64,000 bases of DNA from Massilia mucilaginosa (GTDB lineage: Bacteria > Pseudomonadota > Gammaproteobacteria > Burkholderiales > Burkholderiaceae_D), in contig NZ_WHJH01000021.1 in the NCBI RefSeq assembly GCF_011682145.1, forward strand, positions 37,945 to 101,944. Reading direction: 5' to 3'. This document shows positions 33,604 through 43,521 of this stretch, piece after piece. The notes beneath the pieces are model-generated. The model did not search any database and was not told the origin of the DNA. It worked only from the letters and a program-made list of their open reading frames with translations. The translations under genes were made by a program, and so were the position numbers. How positions within the stretch are numbered: the first letter of the stretch is position 1; each line of letters starts with the position of its first letter.

Positions 33604-33626
33604 AGCGCAGCCGGGAGGGCTGCGCT
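33604..33626 (-). terminator. Hairpin between pgk and pyk
   Basis: AGCGCAGCC-GGGAG-GGCTGCGCT forms a perfect 9-bp stem. There is no T-run after it in the direction of transcription, so it is more likely an mRNA-stabilising or partial attenuation hairpin than a full terminator. Confidence 0.45.
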
Positions 33627-33632
33627 GTGGGC

Positions 33633-34847
33633 TTACTGGGAACTGCGTTGTAACAGGATTTCGACTGCCGGCAGGGTTTTTCCTTCGAGAAATTCGAGGA
33701 AGGCGCCACCGCCCGTGGAGATATAGCCAATTTTATCGCTGATCGCGTATTTTGCAATCGCGGCCAGGGTGTCGCCGCCGCCGGCGATCGAGAAGGCATT
33801 CGAATCGGCAATCGCCAGCGCCAGCGTTTTGGTACCTTCGCCGAACTGGTCGAATTCGAACACGCCGACCGGGCCGTTCCAGACGATGGTGCCGGCCTTG
33901 GCGATCTGCGCGGCCAGGGTGGCGGCGGTTTTCGGACCGATGTCGAGGATCATGTCGTCATCCTCCACGTCGGCCACGTCCTTGACGGTGGCCGACGCCG
34001 TTGGCGAGAATTCCTTGGCACACACAACGTCCACCGGAATCGGCACCTGGGCGCCGCGCGCGGCCATCATCTCGATGATGGCTTTCGCTTCCGTGACGAG
34101 GTCGGCTTCGACCAGCGACTTGCCGATATTCAGGCCGACGGCTTTCATGAAGGTGTTGGCGATGCCGCCGCCGACGATCAGGTTGTCGACCTTGTCGGCC
34201 AGGGCTTTGAGGATCGACAGCTTGGACGAGACCTTGGAGCCGGCCACGATGGCCAGCAGCGGACGGTTGGGCGCGCCCAATGCCTTGCCCAGTGCATCGA
34301 GTTCGGCGGCCAGCAGCGGACCGGCGCACACGACCGGGGCGAATTTGGCGAGGCCGTGGGTAGTCGCTTCGGCGCGGTGGGCGGTGCCGAAGGCATCGTT
34401 GACGTAGATATCGCACAGCCTGGCCATTTTTTGGGCCAGCTCATCGGCATTCTTCTTTTCACCCTTGTTGACGCGGCAGTTTTCCAGCAGCACGATCTGG
34501 CCTGGAGCAAGGTTTTCCAAACCCACGCCATCGACCCAGTTTTGCTTGAGTTCAACCGGCTGGCCGAGCAGTTCTGACAGGCGCGCGGCGACCGGCGCCA
34601 GGCTGTCTTCGGGCTTGAATTCGCCTTCGGTCGGACGGCCCAGGTGCGAGGTGACCATGACGGCGGCGCCCGCCTTGATGGCGGCGGCAATCGCCGGCAC
34701 CGAGGCGCGGATGCGGGTGTCTTCGGTGATGTTGCCGGCGTCGTCCTGCGGCACGTTGAGGTCGGCGCGGATGAACACGCGCTTGCCTTGCAGGGCGTGT
34801 TGGTCGATCAGGTCTTGCAAACGGGTGAAGTTCAGAACAGCGTGCAT
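33633..34847 (-). CDS. pgk: Phosphoglycerate kinase
   Basis: 404 residues from ATG 34847; a TTG six codons earlier is less likely. Diagnostic segments are [51 protein letters not shown] and GGGDTLAA. It transfers phosphate from 1,3-bisphosphoglycerate to ADP. It is the first gene of pgk-pyk-fba, and the azlCD pair lies upstream with only 62 bases between. Confidence 0.96.
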   Translation of the reverse strand: MHAVLNFTRLQDLIDQHALQGKRVFIRADLNVPQDDAGNITEDTRIRASVPAIAAAIKAGAAVMVTSHLGRPTEGEFKPEDSLAPVAARLSELLGQPVELKQNWVDGVGLENLAPGQIVLLENCRVNKGEKKNADELAQKMARLCDIYVNDAFGTAHRAEATTHGLAKFAPVVCAGPLLAAELDALGKALGAPNRPLLAIVAGSKVSSKLSILKALADKVDNLIVGGGIANTFMKAVGLNIGKSLVEADLVTEAKAIIEMMAARGAQVPIPVDVVCAKEFSPTASATVKDVADVEDDDMILDIGPKTAATLAAQIAKAGTIVWNGPVGVFEFDQFGEGTKTLALAIADSNAFSIAGGGDTLAAIAKYAISDKIGYISTGGGAFLEFLEGKTLPAVEILLQRSSQ

Positions 34848-34909
34848 TGGCGATCCACGAGTCAAATGATGAAAGAACGCTATTTTACCGCAAGCCCAGC
34901 CCGAAAACC

Positions 34910-35239
34910 CTACTGTAACCAGATACGCAGGACCGTAAAGAACAGCATGCCGAAAATGATGGTTTCAAGCATATTTCTTCTCAGCAGGTAATAACCCGTC
35001 GCGGCAATACCGGCGATCAGTTTGTAGTTGTCCAGGCCCAGTTGCAGCTGGCCGGTATTGCCCAGCACCAGGTCGGGCGCGATGATGGCCGCCAGCGCGC
35101 AGGCCGGGGCGAAGCGCAGCATTTCCTGGACTTTCTTGGGAATGGTGATGTGATGGCCGATCAGCCAGAACGAGCTGCGGGTGGCGGCGGTGGCGAAGGC
35201 CAGCGCGATGATGGTGATCCAGATTTCGACGTCAGACAC
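34910..35239 (-). CDS. azlD: AzlD family small transport subunit
   Basis: 109 residues with three to four hydrophobic helices and the AzlD-typical segment RSSFWLIG then [15 protein letters not shown]. It overlaps the azlC gene by 8 bases. AzlC and AzlD together export branched-chain amino acids or related compounds. The substrate is not known here. Confidence 0.88.
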   Translation of the reverse strand: MSDVEIWITIIALAFATAATRSSFWLIGHHITIPKKVQEMLRFAPACALAAIIAPDLVLGNTGQLQLGLDNYKLIAGIAATGYYLLRRNMLETIIFGMLFFTVLRIWLQ

Positions 35240-35990
35240 GCGGTTCTCCCTTGGCGGCGAGGCGTTTTTCGTTGAGTGCCTGGACCGCCATGGCGGTCAG
35301 CATGCCGAGCAGCACCGCAGCGAGCAAACCGAGCTTGTACGGCAGTTCGTAGGCCAGCACGGCGGTGGCGCCGGCCACCAGCACGCCGCACAGGGCCGCC
35401 CGGTTGATGGTCAGGGGAATCATGATGCAGAGAATGGCCAGGGTGCCGGCGAAGCCCAGGCCCCATTCGGTCGGGACCGCGCTGCCCAGGAACACGCCGG
35501 CAATCGAGCCGACTTGCCAGGATACCCAGTTAGGGTACAGCAAACCCTTCAGATACGACACCTTGCCCAGGGCCGGTTCTTCGCTCGGGAAACGTTGCAG
35601 GAACAGGGCCACGGTCAGGTCGCCCGCCGTGTAACCGAGCAAAAAGCGCTTTTGCCACGGCAAATGGGCAAAGTGCGGCGCCAGCAAGGCGGAAAAGATG
35701 ACAAAACGTAAATTGACCACCAGCGCGGTGGCGAACACGACCCAGATGGGGGCGTCGGCCACGATCAGCGGGAGAGAGGCGAGCTGGGCCGAGCCGCCGA
35801 AGACGATCAGGGTCATGCCCAGCGCTTGCGGCACCGTCAGGCCGCTCTTGACCATCGCGATGCCCACCACCAGGCCCCACGCGCCGATGCCGAACAGGGT
35901 CGGCAAGCCGGTCTTGAAGGCTTCGCGCCAGATGGCCTGGTCTTCATCGGGAGGACGCAAGGCGGCCGGAGGCGGAGTCACGTCATTCAT
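35232..35990 (-). CDS. azlC: AzlC family transporter, large subunit
   Basis: 252 residues from ATG 35990; an in-frame ATG at 36092 would add a non-conserved tail. Six or more helices are visible, with family blocks KTGLPTLFGIGAWGLVVGIAM, TLIVFGGSAQLA and VNLRFVIFSALLAPH. It forms a branched-chain amino acid exporter with AzlD. It is transcribed away from the zinc-finger gene across a 212-base divergent region. Confidence 0.88.
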   Translation of the reverse strand: MNDVTPPPAALRPPDEDQAIWREAFKTGLPTLFGIGAWGLVVGIAMVKSGLTVPQALGMTLIVFGGSAQLASLPLIVADAPIWVVFATALVVNLRFVIFSALLAPHFAHLPWQKRFLLGYTAGDLTVALFLQRFPSEEPALGKVSYLKGLLYPNWVSWQVGSIAGVFLGSAVPTEWGLGFAGTLAILCIMIPLTINRAALCGVLVAGATAVLAYELPYKLGLLAAVLLGMLTAMAVQALNEKRLAAKGEPRV

Positions 35991-36202
35991 GTTGTTTTCT
36001 TGCCACAACAAGGTCGGGCGAATGGTGCGAATGAAACAATGCGGTCTGGCATGAAGCGCAATCAGTGTGGGCGCCGGCATGCCTGTTTTCATAGGGAAAG
36101 AAGCGAACGCGGCCGTAAGGTGGTGAGACTATTTTACCGATCATTTCGGCTAATTGCCCGAATCCGCTAAAATCGAGGTTTTGCATGCCTGACGGAGAAT
36201 CC

Positions 36203-36397
36203 ATGAACGCCACGAAAACGCCAGCGGTAGAACTCGGCGACAAAGACCTGCCGGCCCATTGCCCGAATCCGGCGATGACGCTATGGTCGTCCCATCCGCG
36301 CGTCTTCCTCGACTTCGGCCATGACGGCCTGGCCAAGTGTCCGTACTGCGGCACCGAGTACCGCCTGAAACCGGGTACGGTGATGGCGCATCACTAA
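36203..36397 (+). CDS. Zinc-finger domain protein (zf-CHCC type)
   Basis: 64 residues from ATG 36203, with GGAG 6 bases upstream; ATG 36185 is in frame but less well placed. The C-terminal half has HCPNP, the HPRVFLD block, and CPYCGTEYRL, the zinc ligands of the CHCC domain related to mitochondrial complex I subunit NDUFS6. In beta-proteobacteria such small proteins are conserved housekeeping genes of unclear role. Confidence 0.85.
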   Translation: MNATKTPAVELGDKDLPAHCPNPAMTLWSSHPRVFLDFGHDGLAKCPYCGTEYRLKPGTVMAHH

Positions 36398-36429
36398 GCG
36401 GTCCCCTTCCCCTACTTCGCCGAGGGCGC

Positions 36430-36855
36430 ATGAAACGAGTCAAACAACTCAACGGTAGCGCGGCCGAGGTCGAAGCCGCGTTCTATGAAGCGCTCAACCG
36501 CGGGGACATCGACGCGCTGATGCTGCTGTGGGCCGACGACGAGGAAATCGTCTGCATCCACCCGGGCGGGCCGCGCCTGCACGGGCATGCGGCGATCCAG
36601 GCGTCGTGGGAAGCGATCCTCGAGCGCGGCGGCTTGCAGATCCGGCCGTCGCAGCTGCACGAGACCCACAATTTGATGAGTTCGGTGCACACCGTCATCG
36701 AAGGCGTGACCTCGAACGGCAGCGAGCCGGCGCACCTGGTCGCCACCAACGTGTATATCAAGACGCCGCAGGGCTGGCGCATCGTGCTGCACCATGTGTC
36801 GGTCGCGCCCGGCGTGGTACCGGCGCACGAGCATCCGAGTTCCAGCCTGCACTGA
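36430..36855 (+). CDS. SnoaL/NTF2-like domain protein
   Basis: 141 residues. The cone-shaped SnoaL fold is indicated by EAAFYEALNRGDIDALMLLWADDEEIVCIHPGG near the start and VYIKTPQGWRIVLHHVS at the end. It may act on a small ketone or steroid-like ligand, but members of this family are often uncharacterised. It is 32 bases downstream of the zinc-finger gene and 8 bases before the hydrolase gene, so the three may be one operon. Confidence 0.8.
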   Translation: MKRVKQLNGSAAEVEAAFYEALNRGDIDALMLLWADDEEIVCIHPGGPRLHGHAAIQASWEAILERGGLQIRPSQLHETHNLMSSVHTVIEGVTSNGSEPAHLVATNVYIKTPQGWRIVLHHVSVAPGVVPAHEHPSSSLH

Positions 36856-36862
36856 TTCCACT

Positions 36863-37861
36863 TTGTCCACACTGTATACAGCACCGCTGTGGCTGCCCGG
36901 CGGGCACCTGCAAACCATGGTTCCGGCCGTGGCCATCGCCAAACCGGCGGTGGCGTTCCGGCGCGAGCGCTGGGAGGCGCCGGACGGCGACTTCGTCGAT
37001 GTCGATTTTGTCGATGGGAAGCCGGGCCAACCGCTGGTGCTGCTGTTCCATGGGCTGGAAGGCTCGTCCGCCAGCCACTACGCGCGCGCCCTGATGGCGG
37101 CCGTCAGCGCGTGCGGCTGGTCGGGCGCGGTGCCGCATTTCCGGGGCTGCTCGGGCGAGCCGAACCGGGCGCCGCGCTTTTATCATTCGGGCGACGCGAA
37201 CGAGGTCGACTGGATCGTGCGGCGTTTGCGCGCGCGCACGCAAGGCAGGCTGTACGCGGCTGGCGTCTCGCTCGGCGGCAACGCGCTGCTGCGCTGGCTG
37301 GGCGAATCGCAATCCCGGGCAGGGATCGTCGATGCGGCGGTGGCGGTATCGGCCCCGCTCGACCTGGCGCGCGGCGGCGAAGCGCTCTCTTCCGGCGTGA
37401 ACATGGTGTACACGCGCATGTTTCTCAAAACGCTCAAGCCCAAGTGCCTGGCCAAGCTGGACCAGTTTCCGGGCCTGTTCGACCGTGACGCGCTGATGAA
37501 CGCGCGCGACCTGTACGCCTTCGACAACGTGGTCACCGCGCCGCTGCACGGCTACCGCGATACCGACGACTACTGGGATCGCGCCAGCGCCAGGCATGTG
37601 CTGGGCGACATCGCCGTGCCGACCCTGGTACTGAATGCGCGCAACGATCCGTTTTTGCCGGGGAGGTATCTGCCGGCCAGCGCGTCGGACGCGGTGACGC
37701 TGGAGTATCCGGAACATGGCGGGCATGTCGGCTTTGCGGTGGGCAATCCGCCGGGACGGCTGGACTGGCTGCCGCGCCGCATCCTGGGATTTTTCGACGC
37801 CGCCGTTGCGACGCGCGCGCCAGACGCGGACGAACTATGCGAAGCTGCCGCCCATGGATGA
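36863..37861 (+). CDS. YheT family alpha/beta hydrolase
   Basis: About 332 residues. No ATG fits the homologous N-terminus (APLWLPGGHLQTMVPA); TTG 36863 is taken, 8 bases after the previous stop, with CTG 36872 as an alternative. YheT blocks are LLFHGLEGSSASHYARAL, PHFRGCSGEPNRAPRFYHSG and the nucleophile AGVSLGGNALLRWL. A late His is in EYPEHGGHVGF. The substrate is unknown. The 3' end overlaps the next gene by 8 bases. The start is the weakest part of this call. Confidence 0.83.
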   Translation: MSTLYTAPLWLPGGHLQTMVPAVAIAKPAVAFRRERWEAPDGDFVDVDFVDGKPGQPLVLLFHGLEGSSASHYARALMAAVSACGWSGAVPHFRGCSGEPNRAPRFYHSGDANEVDWIVRRLRARTQGRLYAAGVSLGGNALLRWLGESQSRAGIVDAAVAVSAPLDLARGGEALSSGVNMVYTRMFLKTLKPKCLAKLDQFPGLFDRDALMNARDLYAFDNVVTAPLHGYRDTDDYWDRASARHVLGDIAVPTLVLNARNDPFLPGRYLPASASDAVTLEYPEHGGHVGFAVGNPPGRLDWLPRRILGFFDAAVATRAPDADELCEAAAHG

Positions 37862-38450
37862 TATTGTCAAAAAAGCGATGGCCAAATGGCCGGACGTGCC
37901 GCATTGCTACGGCTGGCTGGCGCTCGACGCGCGCGGCAACTGGCGCATGCGCGACGAGCGCGCGCAGCATCTGAACCTGGCGGGCGACAAGGTGGTGCAG
38001 GTGGCGCTGCTGGGTTTTATCAATCGCAATTACCTGTTTGATGAGCGCGGCTGCTGGTTTTTCCAGAACGGCCCGCAGCGCGTGTTCGTGAACCTGGAAG
38101 CGACGCCGTACATTGCGCGCACCGATCCGGCGCAGGGGCTGGTGCTGCACACGGGCGAGCCGGTGGCGTCGATCACGCGCGCGTGGATGACCGAAAACGG
38201 CGAGCTGATCATCGAGAGCGCGGGCAAGATCGCCCAGGTCGACGACCGCGACGTGGCGCAGTTGATGGCGGCGCTCGCCATCGACGGCAAGAGCGCGTCC
38301 GACGAAGCGCTGATGGGATGGCTCGATGGCGGCGCCGGCCAGCTGACGCTGCGTTACAAGGACCAGGCGGCGCCGGTCGAGCGCATCGGGCGCGACGAGG
38401 TGGCGACGCGCTTGCGGTTTGTCCGGATGCCGGCGCCAGCGGGCGTTTAG
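37854..38450 (+). CDS. DUF2946-like conserved protein
   Basis: 198 residues from ATG 37854. The N-terminus (AMAKWPDVPHCYGWLALDARGNWRMRDE) matches a conserved beta-proteobacterial protein of unknown function. It overlaps the upstream hydrolase, so the two are probably co-translated. It has no signal peptide. It is mixed alpha/beta, ending in a charged helix. The function is not known. Confidence 0.75.
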   Translation: MDDIVKKAMAKWPDVPHCYGWLALDARGNWRMRDERAQHLNLAGDKVVQVALLGFINRNYLFDERGCWFFQNGPQRVFVNLEATPYIARTDPAQGLVLHTGEPVASITRAWMTENGELIIESAGKIAQVDDRDVAQLMAALAIDGKSASDEALMGWLDGGAGQLTLRYKDQAAPVERIGRDEVATRLRFVRMPAPAGV

Positions 38451-38545
38451 CACTGGCACGAATTGCGCGCAGGCGGCTGACGGCACGCCCTGCGCACGAC
38501 TGATGCAGCGCAAAGCCTGGGCAGGTTCGCTCGCTACAATGCCCC

Positions 38546-39583
38546 ATGCCTACCCAACCACACGACCTTGGCTACCGCGCCCTGTTCGCGCACCCGGAAA
38601 TGGTGCGCGAACTGATCACCGGCTTTACGCCATTCAAGCTGCTTGACGGGGTTGCCCTGTCGGCCTACGAACGCATCAACGCGGACTACGTGAGCGAGCG
38701 GCCATCGGCACGCCAGGGCGATGTGGTGTGGCGGGTCCGGGTTGGCGATCACGTCTTGGACGTGGTCATCCTGCTCGAATTCCAGTCGGGCGTGGACCGC
38801 TGCATGGCGCTGCGCATGCAGACCTACGTCGGCTTGCTGTGCCAGGATCTGGTCAAGCGCCATGAACTGTCACCGGAATTGCTGTTGCCGCCGGTGCTGC
38901 CGCTGGTGTTCTACAACGGCGCGCCGCGCTGGAGCGCGCCCATGGATCTGGCCGAGTTGCTGACGGCGCCGCCCGCCGAGCTGGCGGCCTTGCAGCCATC
39001 GCAACGCTACGCGCTGATCGACCAGAGGCGCCTGGACCGGGACGCGCTCGATGACAATGATGATTTGCTGGCGCTGCTGTTCCGGATTGAACTTTCGCTG
39101 TTCCCCGATGTCTTAACAACGCATGTGCCGGCGCTGAAGACCTGGTTCAGGACAACGCCCCTGACCAGCCTGCGGACCTCGGTCTGGGCGTGGTGGAAAG
39201 CGCTGCTGGCGCGTAAAGCGGACGATACGCAATTGTTTAACCTGGATAGTGCAGAGGAGGGCGACATGGACATAGAACTGGACCTGTCAACGTTAACCTG
39301 GGCCGAGCAGATGCAGCACCTCGGCTTTCAAAAGGGCTGCGCCGAAGGCAAGGCTGAAGGCAAGGCCGAAGGCATCGAGGAGGGGCAAGCCATCGCGCTA
39401 CGAAGGGTACTGGGCAGCCTGTTGCGCGGGCGCTTCGGCAAGCTGCCGGAGCCGGTGGCGGAGCGTATCGGCCAGGCCTCGCAAGCGCAGCTTGAACATT
39501 GGTGCGAGCGCAGCCTTGCTGCGCCGAGCCTGTCCGCGGTATTTGACGAAGATGGCGGGACCGTCGAAGGCACGTCCGGCTGA
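38546..39583 (+). CDS. Rpn family recombination-promoting nuclease-like protein (YhgA-type)
   Basis: 345 residues. The start HDLGYRALFAHPEMVRELITGF is the family hallmark. The PD-(D/E)XK core appears as the DYVSERP region, VVILLEFQSG and MALRMQTYVG. Near residues 255-280 the sequence repeats KAEGKAEG, encoded by a short tandem repeat that may vary. Rpn proteins have been reported to have DNA endonuclease activity and to promote RecA-independent recombination. No transposon ends or partner genes are visible. Confidence 0.85.
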   Translation: MPTQPHDLGYRALFAHPEMVRELITGFTPFKLLDGVALSAYERINADYVSERPSARQGDVVWRVRVGDHVLDVVILLEFQSGVDRCMALRMQTYVGLLCQDLVKRHELSPELLLPPVLPLVFYNGAPRWSAPMDLAELLTAPPAELAALQPSQRYALIDQRRLDRDALDDNDDLLALLFRIELSLFPDVLTTHVPALKTWFRTTPLTSLRTSVWAWWKALLARKADDTQLFNLDSAEEGDMDIELDLSTLTWAEQMQHLGFQKGCAEGKAEGKAEGIEEGQAIALRRVLGSLLRGRFGKLPEPVAERIGQASQAQLEHWCERSLAAPSLSAVFDEDGGTVEGTSG

Positions 39584-39689
39584 CACTGCCGCTGCGCAAA
39601 GGCAGCGATGACGGCTGCACAGGATGCCGCGTGCGGCTGCGGCGGCTCGTACCGCAGGGCCACAAAATGGTTTCGACCGCGTCGCGCCG

Positions 39690-41282
39690 CTACTTCTTCG
39701 CTTCTTTCATTTCTTCGCGCCGGCGCGCCTGCAATTCGCGTTCGCGCGCGTCGATCACGGCCATGTCGTAAAACGAGGCATCGCTGGCCTTGCGCGCAAT
39801 GGTCAACTGGTCGAGCGCGGCCAGCATGCCACCGCTGAGCGCGTACGATTCGGCCAGCGCCAGGTGCTGCAAGGCGATCTTGCCCTGCGCAGCGTAGGTC
39901 TTGGCCAGCAACTCATGCAGTTTCGGCTCTTCGCGGTACAGCTGCGCCTGGTCGCGCAGGAAGCGCGCGGCATCGTCGAGCTTGCCATTGACAATCATCG
40001 CGTCGGCATACTGGCGCGCAATCCCGCGCGATAGCGGGTAGCGCAGATGCGCCTGGTCGGCCTCCTTGAGCGCCTGCTGCTTGACCGAGGCCGGCTGGCC
40101 GGGGGCCAGCTTGATTTCCAGCCCCATGCTGGCAAACATGGCGGCGCCGTCGGAACTGGCTTGCCCGGTCGAAAACACCGCGCCCTCGGTCGGACGCATG
40201 GTGCCGCGCGCCTTTTCAAACCAGCTCTGGGCCCTGGCCAGGTCGCCTTTTTTGAGCGCCAGGTAAGCCAGGCCGTACTGGGCACCGGCCTGTTGCTGGC
40301 GGCTTTGCTGGGTCAGCTGGGCGTCGAAAAACGCGGCCGCCTCCACCCGTCCCTGCGTGCTTTCATCCTGCAGCACGCGGGCGCGCGCGCGCACCAGGTG
40401 GAACTCCAGGCTGTCGACGCGCTGGCGGTACGGAATCTCGCGAATGCGCGCCTGGATGTCGGAAATGCGCTCCGAGGTCAGCGGGTGGCTGCGCAGGTAG
40501 GCCGGCATCAGGTCGCTGTAGACACGGCTGGCCGCCTGCATGCGTCCGAAAAACGCCACCATGCCGGAGGTGTCGTAGCCGCCCGCCCCCATGATCTGGA
40601 AACCGATGCGGTCGGCCTCGCGCTCGGCGTCGCGGCTGAAATTGAGCTGGCGCTGGATCTGCAAGCCCTGCCCGCCCATGAACACGCCAACGGCGGCGTC
40701 CGAGCCGCCCTTGGAGGCAAGCGCGGCCAGGATCATGGCCGCCAGGGGAATCAGCGCATCCTGCTTTTGCTGGCCCAGCATGCGCGCGATGTGGCGCTGC
40801 GCCACGTGGCCGATTTCGTGCGACATGACCGACGCCAGTTCGGATTCGCTCTGGGCCGCCAGCAGCAGCGCCGAGTGCACGGCGATGAAGCCGCCCGGCA
40901 GTGCGAAGGCGTTGAGCATCGGATCGCGCACGGCGAAGAAGTAGTAATCGGCGTTGGTTTCACCGCGTGCACCGGGATACGAGGCGACCAGGCCGCTGCC
41001 GAATTCGTTGAGGTATTCGAGAATCGGATCGTCGTCCAGAAAATCGTGGTCGCGCTTAATGTCGCGCATGATTTCCTCGCCAAGGCGGCGTTCGAGCACC
41101 GGAGAAAGGTCTTCGCGCGCGGTGTCGCCCAGGGTCGGCAGACTGGTGGCGTTCAGATTATTCTGGGCCGGGGCAGACGGCGCAAGCGCGCCCAGCGCCG
41201 TCGCCAGGGCGATCGACAGCAGCGCGCGCCGGTATCGGCGGCGCGGCGGGCGCAGGTCGGCTGGAGCGGTTTTGGATTTCAC
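39690..41282 (-). CDS. M48 metalloprotease with TPR domain (BepA-like)
   Basis: 530 residues from GTG 41282; an alternative start at 41336 leaves almost no divergent spacer to moaC. A signal peptide ends near PAPAQ. The protease domain carries VMSHEIGHVAQRHIARM (HExxH type) and the third ligand region DAEREADRIGFQIM. The C-terminal half has helical TPR-like repeats (GLAYLALKKGDLARAQSWFEKA). BepA assists or degrades stalled outer membrane proteins such as LptD. The periplasmic location is by signal peptide and family. Confidence 0.88.
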   Translation of the reverse strand: MKSKTAPADLRPPRRRYRRALLSIALATALGALAPSAPAQNNLNATSLPTLGDTAREDLSPVLERRLGEEIMRDIKRDHDFLDDDPILEYLNEFGSGLVASYPGARGETNADYYFFAVRDPMLNAFALPGGFIAVHSALLLAAQSESELASVMSHEIGHVAQRHIARMLGQQKQDALIPLAAMILAALASKGGSDAAVGVFMGGQGLQIQRQLNFSRDAEREADRIGFQIMGAGGYDTSGMVAFFGRMQAASRVYSDLMPAYLRSHPLTSERISDIQARIREIPYRQRVDSLEFHLVRARARVLQDESTQGRVEAAAFFDAQLTQQSRQQQAGAQYGLAYLALKKGDLARAQSWFEKARGTMRPTEGAVFSTGQASSDGAAMFASMGLEIKLAPGQPASVKQQALKEADQAHLRYPLSRGIARQYADAMIVNGKLDDAARFLRDQAQLYREEPKLHELLAKTYAAQGKIALQHLALAESYALSGGMLAALDQLTIARKASDASFYDMAVIDARERELQARRREEMKEAKK

Positions 41283-41284
41283 GG

Positions 41285-41293
41285 TGCTATGAT
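41285..41293 (+). promoter_or_regulatory. Extended -10 promoter of moaC
   Basis: TGCTATGAT is an extended -10 box, about 78 bases before the moaC ATG. It falls in the short divergent space with the BepA-like gene. No -35 is needed for this class, and none is clear. Confidence 0.4.
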
Positions 41294-41370
41294 AACCGCA
41301 AGTGCGCCGCCCTTGCAGCGGCGTCGCGAGCGCCACCGATAACCTGAATAGCCCCTACCTCCCTTTTCCG

Positions 41371-41865
41371 ATGACAACCTCCCAGAACGACCAGCTTACC
41401 CACTTCGACGCCACCGGCCAGGCCCACATGGTCGACGTTGCCGGCAAGAGCGACACGCACCGCATCGCGGTGGCCGCAGGCACCATCCGCATGCAGCCGG
41501 AAACGATGGCGCTGGTGCTGTCGGGCAGCGCAAAAAAGGGCGACGTGCTCGGCATTGCGCGCATCGCCGCCATCATGGGCGCGAAAAAGACCAGCGAGCT
41601 GGTGCCGCTGTGCCATCCACTGGCGATCACCCGCGTCGCGGTCGATTTCGAGGTCGACCAGGCGGCCAACAGCGTGCACTGCCGTGCCCAGGTCGAAACG
41701 GTCGGCAAGACCGGGGTCGAGATGGAAGCGCTCACGGCGGTCCAGGTCGGCCTGCTGACCATTTACGACATGTGCAAGGCGGTTGACCGCGGCATGGTCA
41801 TGACCAATGTGCGGGTGCTGGAAAAACAGGGCGGCAAGTCGGGCAGCTGGCACGCGGCGATTTGA
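41371..41865 (+). CDS. moaC: Cyclic pyranopterin monophosphate synthase
   Basis: 164 residues from ATG 41371. It acts in molybdenum cofactor synthesis with MoaA. Blocks are [17 protein letters not shown], the [16 protein letters not shown] catalytic region and [17 protein letters not shown]. Length matches. No other mo genes are nearby. Confidence 0.95.
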   Translation: MTTSQNDQLTHFDATGQAHMVDVAGKSDTHRIAVAAGTIRMQPETMALVLSGSAKKGDVLGIARIAAIMGAKKTSELVPLCHPLAITRVAVDFEVDQAANSVHCRAQVETVGKTGVEMEALTAVQVGLLTIYDMCKAVDRGMVMTNVRVLEKQGGKSGSWHAAI

Positions 41866-42016
41866 GCGTAATCGGGACGATTAAAATGACCATCGGCCGG
41901 CAACCTGAAGGAAGTGCTCACTGACGGCGCATGGTTGACCGCCAGGTGTCGCACACTTGCCTCCTGCTACAGAAAATGCGCCGCGAGTGCATGCGCGCCG
42001 ACTGCCGGAAAGTCTC

Positions 42017-42469
42017 CTAGGCGTCGCCCGGACACACGGGCGTCGAGTATTTGCCCTTGATGCCGGCCGCTGCACACTTCCAGATGCCGTTTTCGCTACG
42101 CGTCCAAGTGACTTTCTTACTGGCCACCAGAGCCGGGCCGCCTTTGATCGTGCAGGTAATGACCGACTTGCCCGCATCGGCGGGCGTGACGCTCAGGGTA
42201 CAGTTCGGCGTTTCCGGATCGGCGAACCGGGTGGCCTCGAAGGTTTTGGCGGCGTCCATGGTAGGCGTCATGACGATCTCGGCATCGATGCCGGTTTTGC
42301 CGCCGGCCGCTTCGGCTACGGCGGCGCCCACTTTTGCCTTCGCCACATAGTCCTGGTACATCGGCAGGGCAATGGCCGCCAGGATGGCGAGAATGGCGAC
42401 GACGATCATCAGCTCGATCAGCGTGAAGCCGGGTTGCGGACGACAATGGATCACTTTTCTTGATTTCAT
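42017..42469 (-). CDS. Type IV pilin-like protein (pilin 1, sigma-54 site absent)
   Basis: 150 residues from ATG 42469, with GGAGTAG nine bases upstream. A 14-residue basic leader ends in G before [10 protein letters not shown], with Glu5 of the mature protein kept for membrane extraction and assembly. The long N-terminal helix is standard. The C-terminal Cys pair (KCAAAGIKG...CPGD) should form the D-loop. It shares the segment GG(K/R)TGID and CTIKGGPA with pilin 2, so 1 and 2 are one subfamily. No sigma-54 site is present in its 298-base upstream space. It may be a minor or alternative pilin. Confidence 0.87.
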   Translation of the reverse strand: MKSRKVIHCRPQPGFTLIELMIVVAILAILAAIALPMYQDYVAKAKVGAAVAEAAGGKTGIDAEIVMTPTMDAAKTFEATRFADPETPNCTLSVTPADAGKSVITCTIKGGPALVASKKVTWTRSENGIWKCAAAGIKGKYSTPVCPGDA

Positions 42470-42767
42470 TTTGCTACTCCAATGAGATGAGATGCATTGA
42501 GTTACGGCGCCGCCGTCGCCATTGGCGAGCGGGAGCATCAGCAGTGAAACAAAGGATTGCGTTTGAGCGAGAGAATTGCTCAGGGAAAGCTGCCTGCGAA
42601 AAGCTACTCGACAGGCAGACTTGTTCGACCTGCGGCGGGCGCAGATAGTTCAGCGATAAACGAGGGAGTTTGATGCGACGGGCTACGGCACTGAACGCGG
42701 TACGTTGACAGGCCAGTCCAGTGCTTGCCGAAGCGGCGCACTGAACTTTGTGGAGCAGGCGTTTACG

Positions 42768-43214
42768 TCACGGCGGGCAATTCTGGCTCGTGTGCTCAAC
42801 GGCAATAGCGATGGCCTTGCATGTCCATTGACCAGTAGCCGCCCGTGACCAGGTCACTGTTTTCGCCGCGACACTGGCAGGACCGCCCTTGATGGTGCAA
42901 CTCAGATCGACAGCGCCGGCGTTGGCCGCCGTGGTGGAAATTTTACAATTGATGGATTCGCCCTGCAATTTGGACGCCTGCATTGTCGCTACGGCGTCCA
43001 TATTTGGAACCAGAATGATGTCGGAATCGATGCCGGTTCTGCCGCCAGCCGATTCTTCCACAGCAGCGGCCACTTTGGCCTTCGCCGCATAGTTCTGGTA
43101 GGCAGGAAAAGCGACCGCCGCCAACACGCCGATGATGGCAACGACAATCATCAGTTCAATCAGCGTAAAGCCGGCCTGTTCATGGCTGCTGTCGTTTTTT
43201 CTTGATTTCATCAT
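42768..43214 (-). CDS. Type IV pilin-like protein (pilin 2)
   Basis: 148 residues from ATG 43214, with a second ATG directly after. The leader ends EQAG before [10 protein letters not shown]; mature Glu5 is present. The C-terminal cysteines (WTCKAIAI...NCPP) and the shared CTIKGGPA segment group it with pilin 1. It has no recognisable sigma-54 promoter. The 307 bases upstream contain no gene, but they include the likely terminator of pilin 3. Confidence 0.87.
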   Translation of the reverse strand: MMKSRKNDSSHEQAGFTLIELMIVVAIIGVLAAVAFPAYQNYAAKAKVAAAVEESAGGRTGIDSDIILVPNMDAVATMQASKLQGESINCKISTTAANAGAVDLSCTIKGGPASVAAKTVTWSRAATGQWTCKAIAIAVEHTSQNCPP

Positions 43215-43390
43215 GCTAGTGGACTCGGGGGTGAACTGAAACTGGCATGGACGCAATATCGGTACAGGTCCAGGCGCTCTGAAAGACATGGTGGAGGATC
43301 ACCGGCAAGGCCACATCGCCTCGTCGGCTCTGATCGCGGCATCTGACGCCGCCTTCTTGCAGGACAAGCAAATCGAAACACCTGTAACAA

Positions 43391-43420
43391 AGCCGCTTGC
43401 GGGAAAACCCGGAAGCGGCT
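43391..43420 (-). terminator. Likely terminator of pilin 3 transcript
   Basis: Two 13-base arms (AGCCGCTTGCGGG and CCCGGAAGCGGCT, one mismatch) flank AAAA. Read leftward, the stem is followed by TTTGTT. It is ~100 bases beyond the pilin 3 stop, inside the 43215-43521 spacer. Confidence 0.6.
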
Positions 43421-43521
43421 CAGGAGAACGTCATCTCATTCATGTTGCATTCAACAGAGTGAAACAAGCGCTTTTGCAAGCCCCCGCAGCGTGATGGCTG
43501 CAGAGGCATGCAGTGCAAGAA

